In this document: piece after piece, positions 6,330 through 10,101 of the stretch
Position numbering within the stretch: position 1 is the first letter of the stretch
Layout: every line of letters begins with the position of its first letter
Source: an uncultured Clostridia bacterium
Lineage (GTDB): Bacteria; Bacillota; Clostridia; Oscillospirales; Butyricicoccaceae
NCBI GenBank assembly: GCA_945486175.1
Contig: CALYTA010000015.1
Span: 1-10,101, forward strand
Length of the DNA stretch: 10,101 nt
Reading direction: 5' to 3'
Program-made: the position numbers and the translations under genes
The notes under the pieces: generated by a model
Database searches by the model: none
Told to the model about the DNA's origin: nothing
The model's input: the letters and a program-made list of their open reading frames with translations, nothing else

Positions 6330-7721
6330 ATGATGGCACTGCCAACGGAATTTGAACAGCGCATGCAGCGCCTGCTCGGGGATGAATACCCCGCCTTTCA
6401 GGATGCGCTGGCGCGCCCGCAGGCGCGCGGGCTGCGCGTCAATCCCTTAAAAATTTCCCCGGAGGAATTTGCGAAAAATGCACCGTTTTCCCTCACGCCG
6501 GTGCCGTGGGCGGAGGAAGGGTTTTTCTATCCGGAAACCGAACGCCCCGGACGGCATCCGTATTATGAAGCGGGCGCATACTATATTCAGGAGCCGTCCG
6601 CGATGGCGGTCGGCGCGCTGGCGGATGCACAGCCGGGGGAAACCGTTCTCGATTTGTGCGCGGCACCCGGCGGGAAAACCACCCATCTGGCGGGACGCAT
6701 GCGCGGCGAAGGTTTGCTCGTGGCAAATGAAATCAATGCATCCCGCGCAGCGGTGCTCGCGCAGAGCGTCGAGCGCATGGGAATTTCCAACTGCATCGTG
6801 CTCAATGAGACCCCGGAACGGCTCGCGAAGCGGTTCCCGGACTTTTTTGATAAAATCGTTGTAGATGCACCGTGCTCCGGCGAGGGCATGTTCCGCAAGG
6901 ACGGCAATCCGGCGCAGGACGAATGGACACCGGAGCTTCCGGCATTCTGTGCGGAACGGCAGGCGGGCATTCTCGACTGTGCGGCGGATATGCTGCGCGC
7001 GGGCGGAACACTGGTGTATTCGACCTGTACGTTTGCGCCGGAGGAGGACGAGGGCACGCTGTCGCGGTTCCTCGAACGGCACCCCGATTTTGAAATGGTG
7101 CAGGTGGACAATCCGCCGACACAGTTCGCGCCTGCCCGCCCGGATTGGGCGGAAAACGGGAATCCGTCGGTGTCTGCGGCATTCCGGCTCTGGCCGCATC
7201 GGCTGGACGGGGAAGGGCATTTTGCCGCCGTCCTGCGCAAAACCGGCGCGCCCGCAGGCGAACCGAAGCACACATTTTCTGCACCGCGCTCAAAAAAGGA
7301 GCAGGCGGCATATGAGCAAATGCTCCAGTTGATACTGGAGCATGTCAAAGCGCTGCCGGACGGCCTTGTCCAGCAGCGGAAAGACCGTCTGTACCTGCTG
7401 ACTGACCCGCGCATGCAGCAAACCGATGGGCTGCGCGTCCGGGCATGCGGCATTGAGCTGGGCACACTGCGCAAAAACCGTTTTGAACCGTCGCATGCAC
7501 TCGCACATGCGCTGCCCGTGCCGGCCTTCTGCCGCGTGTGCGACCTGCCTGCGGATGACCCGCGTGTGGAGCAGTACCTGCGCGGTGAAACCTTCCCGTG
7601 GGACGGGGAAAAGGGCTGGACGGCAGTCACCGCAGACGGGTTTGTCCTCGGCTGGGGCAAGTGCGCAGGCGGCATTATGAAAAACCATTATCCCAGAGGA
7701 CTGCGCTGGGTAGGCAGATAA
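6330..7721 (+). CDS. rsmF: RsmF/YebU-type 16S rRNA (cytosine-C5) methyltransferase
   Basis: This 463-aa S-adenosylmethionine-dependent enzyme belongs to the NOL1/NOP2/Sun family, which forms 5-methylcytosine in 16S rRNA. The SAM-binding motif is DLCAAPGGKTT (108-118). Motif IV, DAPCSGEGMFRK, holds Cys172, the cysteine thought to release product. Motif VI, YSTCTFAPEEDE, holds Cys213, the expected catalytic nucleophile. The N-terminal LRVNPLK segment is the usual RNA-binding part. The C-terminal ~150 residues, ending KNHYPRGLRW, form the PUA-like extension typical of RsmF/YebU proteins and absent from shorter RsmB-like enzymes. The true start may be the second ATG at 6333, which is better spaced from AAGGAG. 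The gene follows the small membrane protein by one base. The target cytosine cannot be fixed from sequence. Confidence 0.94.
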   Translation: MMALPTEFEQRMQRLLGDEYPAFQDALARPQARGLRVNPLKISPEEFAKNAPFSLTPVPWAEEGFFYPETERPGRHPYYEAGAYYIQEPSAMAVGALADAQPGETVLDLCAAPGGKTTHLAGRMRGEGLLVANEINASRAAVLAQSVERMGISNCIVLNETPERLAKRFPDFFDKIVVDAPCSGEGMFRKDGNPAQDEWTPELPAFCAERQAGILDCAADMLRAGGTLVYSTCTFAPEEDEGTLSRFLERHPDFEMVQVDNPPTQFAPARPDWAENGNPSVSAAFRLWPHRLDGEGHFAAVLRKTGAPAGEPKHTFSAPRSKKEQAAYEQMLQLILEHVKALPDGLVQQRKDRLYLLTDPRMQQTDGLRVRACGIELGTLRKNRFEPSHALAHALPVPAFCRVCDLPADDPRVEQYLRGETFPWDGEKGWTAVTADGFVLGWGKCAGGIMKNHYPRGLRWVGR

Positions 7722-7768
7722 AAGCGAAGAGCGCGTCCGCAGGACACAAAACAGGAGGAACTTGCAAT

Positions 7769-8185
7769 ATGAATCAGTCGGCAGAAGCATTCATCGAGCG
7801 CTTGCAGCGCCATGATATCAAATATATGGAGAACCCGCAGCCGGATGGCAGCCATTATGTCGCAGTCGAGCTGGCGGGCAATAACGGCAGCCTGTACAAT
7901 GTCGTCATGGTGTTCGGCGCGGACGGCGCGGAATTCCGCATCCGCATCTTCCAGCTCGGCAAGGTGCCGAAGGACCGGGTGCGCCCGATGCTGCGCACGC
8001 TCAACGGGATCAATGAGGAATATGCCTGGCTGCGGTTTTATATCGACAGCGACAGCGAGGTTGCCGCGGCAATGGATGCGGTCATTACACCCGGCACTGC
8101 CGCACGGGTGTGCTGGGAGATGCTGCGCCGTGCGTTCAGCGTGCTGGACGAGGTACAGGCGAAAATTGACGGCGTGCTGAAATAA
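7769..8185 (+). CDS. YbjN-like domain protein
   Basis: This 138-aa soluble protein has a pattern resembling YbjN-type proteins (annotated as putative sensory transduction regulators, with a fold like type III secretion chaperones): an N-terminal helix (FIERLQRHDIKY), paired beta strands (VVMVFGADGAEFRIRIFQLG), then a helix with MLRTLNGINEEY, a strand WLRFYIDSDSEV and a C-terminal helix (AARVCWEMLRRAFSVLDEVQ). The biochemical role of the family is not established. The ATG at 7769 follows AGGAGG at 8-base spacing; the frame is open further upstream to about 7598, but that part overlaps rsmF and is not used. The gene begins 47 bases after rsmF and is probably the last of that run, although no clear terminator follows. 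The assignment rests on general resemblance. Confidence 0.72.
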   Translation: MNQSAEAFIERLQRHDIKYMENPQPDGSHYVAVELAGNNGSLYNVVMVFGADGAEFRIRIFQLGKVPKDRVRPMLRTLNGINEEYAWLRFYIDSDSEVAAAMDAVITPGTAARVCWEMLRRAFSVLDEVQAKIDGVLK

Positions 8186-8204
8186 CCGGGGAGGCTTTTC
8201 AGGG

Positions 8205-8216
8205 CGGATGCATCCG
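8205..8216. other. Perfect 12-bp palindrome CGGATGCATCCG
   Basis: This palindrome lies in the 139-base gap between the YbjN-like gene and the next promoter. There is no T-tract, so it is not a terminator. It could be a protein-binding site or chance. No other structure was recognised in 8186-8250. Confidence 0.3.
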
Positions 8217-8258
8217 GCATACATGACGGAAAGAGTGTTCTGTCGCAAAATTTGCACT

Positions 8259-8286
8259 TTGAAACCGCATCCAATCTTGGTATAAT
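8259..8286 (+). promoter_or_regulatory. Promoter of the 104-aa protein / LacI regulator pair
   Basis: TTGAAA (8259-8264), a 16-base spacer and a perfect TATAAT (8281-8286) preceded by TGG (extended -10) make a strong housekeeping promoter. The start is expected near 8293. The -35 overlaps TGAAACCG (8260-8267), which equals half of the operator at 9803-9816 read on its other strand, a possible but weak hint of autoregulation by the LacI protein. Confidence 0.82.
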
Positions 8287-8324
8287 AAAAGTATAGACCA
8301 GAATCGCAGGAGGAGGATAAGGAT

Positions 8325-8639
8325 ATGGCAAACAAATGGGAACCGTTTGATGTAAATGGATCGATCTTCCGCCCGAAGGGACGGCTGTTGTATATTGAGG
8401 AGCCGGACTTTGGCTGCGAGGGCGCGCCGGAGGACGGCCCTGTATATGGCAGCGTCGTGCTGGAGGACAAAACCGGTCAGCGCACGGTGAAAATTGAAGA
8501 GAGCATTCTGTTTTCCGGACAGATGAACGACGGCATGTGGTACGGCACGCTGGGCGGTACGACGGTATTGGTCGGGCGCGACAGGGAAACGGTATACCAG
8601 CCGAATGAAGCGGAGCTCATGTGGCTGGCAGGCCTGTGA
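8325..8639 (+). CDS. Hypothetical protein, 104 aa, acidic and beta-rich
   Basis: I do not recognise this family. The protein is soluble, with no signal peptide, membrane helix or cysteine pair (a single Cys in DFGCEG). Alternating hydrophobic stretches (GRLLYIEE, YGSVVLEDK, QRTVKIEESILFSG, TTVLVGRDRETVYQ) suggest a small beta barrel or sheet, and the charge is net acidic. The ATG at 8325 follows an unusually strong ribosome site (AGGAGGAGGATAAGG), and a strong promoter lies just upstream, so it is very likely expressed. It precedes the LacI regulator by 32 bases and is probably cotranscribed with it. Whether it works with the sugar system or only shares the promoter is unknown. Confidence 0.78.
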   Translation: MANKWEPFDVNGSIFRPKGRLLYIEEPDFGCEGAPEDGPVYGSVVLEDKTGQRTVKIEESILFSGQMNDGMWYGTLGGTTVLVGRDRETVYQPNEAELMWLAGL

Positions 8640-8671
8640 CCGTTCCGGAAACAGAAGAGGATAACAAGACT

Positions 8672-9652
8672 ATGACCATTGCGGAAATTGCAAAGCTGGC
8701 GGGCGTGTCCAAGGCATGCGTGTCCAGATATCTCAATCACGGCTATGTGAGCGAGGAGAAAAAACGGAAGATTCAGACGGTCATTGATGCCACCGGCTAT
8801 GTCCCGTCCCGGCAGGCGCAGATTCTGCGCACCGGAAAAAGCCGGCAGGTCGGCGTCATCCTGCCGAAAATCAATTCGGAGAGCATCGGCGGGATGGTCG
8901 CGGGTATTTCCAGCGCGCTGGGTGATAAGGAGTTTGGCATCCTGCTTGCCAACACGGAAAACAATGTGGAAAAGGAAATGCGCTATCTGGAGCTGTTCCA
9001 GCAGGGACAGGTCGAAGGCGTCATCTTCCTCGGTACGATGCTGACCCCGCGCCACCGCCAGATTTTGCAGAATTACCCGATTCCGGTCGTTGTGCTCAGC
9101 CAGCAGGTGGATTATCTGTCATGTGTGTACAACAATGACCACGATGCGGCGCGTGAAATCACGCGTGAGTTGCTCGATTCCGGCCGGAAGCATGTCGGCT
9201 ATATCGGCGTAACCAACCGTGACCGCGCGGTCGGCGCGGCGCGGCGTGCGGGTTTTCTGGAAGCGCTCGGAGAGCGCGGCATTGACATCGCGGACGAGCA
9301 CATGATCGTCACCGGCTTCACGCTGGAGGATGGCAACGCTGCCGCACAGCAGCTGTTTGAACGCGCGCCGGAGGTGGATGCGGTGTTCTGCGCGACGGAT
9401 ACGCTCGCGGTCGGCGCGATGCAGTACATCAAGGGCGTCGGAAAGCGCATCCCGGAGGATGTGTCGATTGTCGGCATGGGCCATTCGCGCATGACGGAAA
9501 TTGTTTCCCCACGCCTGACAACCGTGCATCTGTTCTATGAGGACGGCGGCGCGGAGGCGGCGAATATGCTGATGCAGATTCTGGAAAGCGGCATTGACAT
9601 GAAAAAACAGCTCAAGCTGGGCTATGAAATCATCCGGCAGGAGTCTCTGTAA
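8672..9652 (+). CDS. LacI-family transcriptional regulator, probable repressor of the adjacent PTS gene
   Basis: This 326-aa protein has a LacI helix-turn-helix (residues 2-24, TIAEIAKLAGVSKACVSRYL), a hinge region (~45-58) and a periplasmic-binding-protein-like effector domain from ~59 (QVGVILP). The segment DRAVGAARRAGF (~174-185) and CATDTLAVGAM (240-250) are typical of the effector fold. Members usually bind 14-bp palindromes and release on sugar or sugar phosphate; an upstream scrR/treR-like gene next to a PTS EIIBC gene is a common arrangement. The start at 8672 puts the family N-terminus (MTIAEIAKLAGVS) first. The longer frame from 8621 adds non-homologous residues and overlaps the preceding gene. 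The ribosome site (AGAGG, 11 bases away) is modest, suggesting low expression. Two candidate operators lie downstream. The effector is not predictable with certainty, with sucrose or trehalose 6-phosphate being plausible. Confidence 0.93.
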   Translation: MTIAEIAKLAGVSKACVSRYLNHGYVSEEKKRKIQTVIDATGYVPSRQAQILRTGKSRQVGVILPKINSESIGGMVAGISSALGDKEFGILLANTENNVEKEMRYLELFQQGQVEGVIFLGTMLTPRHRQILQNYPIPVVVLSQQVDYLSCVYNNDHDAAREITRELLDSGRKHVGYIGVTNRDRAVGAARRAGFLEALGERGIDIADEHMIVTGFTLEDGNAAAQQLFERAPEVDAVFCATDTLAVGAMQYIKGVGKRIPEDVSIVGMGHSRMTEIVSPRLTTVHLFYEDGGAEAANMLMQILESGIDMKKQLKLGYEIIRQESL

Positions 9653-9658
9653 CAGATA

Positions 9659-9672
9659 TGAAATCAATTTCA
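9659..9672. promoter_or_regulatory. Candidate upstream operator O1 (TGAAATCAATTTCA)
   Basis: Two perfect 6-bp arms (TGAAAT/ATTTCA) flank a central CA, 6 bases after the lacI stop codon. It closely matches the site at 9803-9816, and their centres are 144 bp apart. The arrangement suggests an auxiliary operator for the adjacent LacI protein. Confidence 0.62.
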
Positions 9673-9714
9673 TAATAGGAACATACAACTGGATAGAGAA
9701 AACCCGAAGCAACT

Positions 9715-9771
9715 GGGCAATGTGCTGCAAAAAATGCAAATTTTTTGTAACATATTGCCCTTTCTTTTTTT
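9715..9771 (+). terminator. Strong terminator of the lacI transcript
   Basis: A long stem pairs 9715-9734 with 9741-9760: GGGCAAT with ATTGCCC at the base, then one mismatch and two G-T pairs, then A6 with T6 at the top, closing on a 6-base loop. It runs directly into TTTCTTTTTTT (9761-9771). Its U-tract occupies the place where the -35 of the next promoter should lie. No LicT/SacT-type antiterminator target was recognised upstream. Confidence 0.85.
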
Positions 9772-9789
9772 GCGAGAGAGGTCTATAAT
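9762..9789 (+). promoter_or_regulatory. Promoter of the PTS gene
   Basis: A perfect TATAAT (9784-9789) has only a poor -35 (TTCTTT-like, inside the terminator T-tract, 16-base spacer) and no extended -10. Transcription should start near 9796, upstream of operator O2. The weak -35 suggests a promoter of modest strength, or one needing help. Confidence 0.62.
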
Positions 9790-9802
9790 ATGAAACATCA
9801 AA

Positions 9803-9816
9803 TGAAATCGGTTTCA
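9803..9816. promoter_or_regulatory. Operator O2 (TGAAATCGGTTTCA), LacI or CcpA/cre site
   Basis: This 14-bp imperfect palindrome has the central CG typical of LacI-family operators and fits the cre consensus TGWAANCGNTNWCA at every position. It lies about 8 bases after the predicted start point of the PTS transcript, where a bound repressor would block elongation or initiation. A further half site TGAAAC lies at 9791-9796. Its similarity to O1 favours the adjacent LacI protein, but CcpA binding is equally consistent. Confidence 0.75.
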
Positions 9817-9860
9817 CAAAAATCTCACAGATATCACGGGAAAATGAGAAGGAGTATTTT

Positions 9861-10101
9861 ATGGATTACGGAAAAGCTGCCGCCGGCGTACTGGAACAGA
9901 TCGGCGGAAAAGAGAATCTGGTATCCGCAGCGCACTGCGCGACGCGCCTGCGCCTCGTCATTGCGGACAATAGCAAATGTAACAAGAAAGCACTGGAGGA
10001 TGTAGAGGGCGTCAAGGGCGTGTTTGAGGCGTCCGGCCAGCTGCAGATCATCTTCGGCACCGGCGTTGTCAACAAGGTCTATGACGCATTCATCGCACAG
10101 G
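9861..10101 (+). CDS. PTS permease, glucose-superfamily EIIB domain (EIIBC, 3' end outside the window)
   Basis: Eighty residues are visible before the right edge. They start MDYGKAAAGVLEQIGG and match the type 1 EIIB domain of sugar phosphotransferase permeases. Cys26 in HCATRLRL is the expected phosphorylated cysteine, and the fold continues through VEGVKGVFEASGQLQIIFG and VNKVYDAF. The domain receives phosphate from EIIA and passes it to the sugar taken up by the membrane EIIC domain, which should follow beyond 10101. B-first order is usual for sucrose, trehalose and beta-glucoside permeases; the sequence looks closest to the sucrose/trehalose group, but the substrate is uncertain. The ATG at 9861 follows AAGGAG at 6-base spacing. 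Regulation by the upstream LacI protein, through O1 and O2, is likely. Confidence 0.92.
   Translation, partial: MDYGKAAAGVLEQIGGKENLVSAAHCATRLRLVIADNSKCNKKALEDVEGVKGVFEASGQLQIIFGTGVVNKVYDAFIAQ

Noticed and set aside
6587..7675. 362-aa minus-strand open frame opposite rsmF
   Set aside because: The product is Ser/Arg/Pro-rich and low in complexity, as expected from antisense of GC-rich coding DNA, while rsmF on the other strand has all catalytic motifs.
7598..7768. Longer start for the YbjN-like protein at 7598
   Set aside because: The extra part overlaps rsmF in another frame; the ATG at 7769 has AGGAGG at proper spacing.
8621..8671. Upstream start for the LacI regulator at 8621
   Set aside because: It adds 17 residues unlike any LacI N-terminus and overlaps the preceding gene; the family normally begins right at the HTH, as with the ATG at 8672.
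9677..9760. LicT/SacT-type antiterminator (RAT) site before the PTS gene
   Set aside because: The sequence before the terminator does not resemble the RAT consensus and no antiterminator gene is visible; a promoter lies after the terminator instead.
9119..9817. 232-aa minus-strand open frame across lacI and the PTS promoter
   Set aside because: It would run through the terminator, promoter and operators and lies antisense to the LacI effector domain; no motif is recognisable.

Overview
The window looks like chromosomal DNA from a spore-forming Clostridia (Bacillota). The evidence is a SpoIID homologue with the clostridial His/Cys zinc spacing, strong AGGAGG-type ribosome binding sites, TTGACA/TATAAT promoters, a LacI-type regulator beside a PTS permease, and fairly GC-rich coding DNA. 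A gut Oscillospirales-like organism fits, but that placement is inference. I see no rRNA, tRNA, CRISPR array, insertion sequence or prophage gene.

Layout from left to right. (1) The 3' half of an M18 metallo-aminopeptidase (+), closed by a hairpin terminator. (2) A 414-base intergenic stretch packed with inverted repeats. (3) A Si-type citrate synthase on the minus strand, with a textbook promoter and an ~85-nt leader. (4) A divergent spoIID gene (+), which ends exactly where the minus-strand gene for a Cof-type HAD phosphatase ends. No terminator is visible at that junction. (5) A divergent regulatory region at 4499-4741 holding the HAD promoter, a plus-strand terminator with no plus-strand gene just upstream, and the promoter of a rightward gene run. 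(6) That run, 4742-8185, holds a one-domain ModE-like winged-helix regulator, a membrane-anchored phosphodiester glycosidase (NAGPA) family protein, a 65-aa two-helix membrane protein, an RsmF-type rRNA m5C methyltransferase and a YbjN-like protein. (7) A new promoter drives an unrecognised 104-aa protein and a LacI-family repressor. (8) A strong terminator, a promoter and two TGAAAT-type operators lead into a PTS EIIB(C) gene that runs off the right edge.

Functionally the window mixes central metabolism (citrate synthase), peptide turnover (M18), sporulation and envelope functions (SpoIID, NAGPA protein), rRNA modification, and a sugar-uptake locus. That locus is probably repressed by the adjacent LacI protein, and possibly by CcpA. 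I found no clear undescribed defence or mobile system. The most interesting structure is regulatory: the spoIID/HAD convergent pair with a distant terminator, the paired operators around the PTS promoter, and the hairpin-rich intergenic region.
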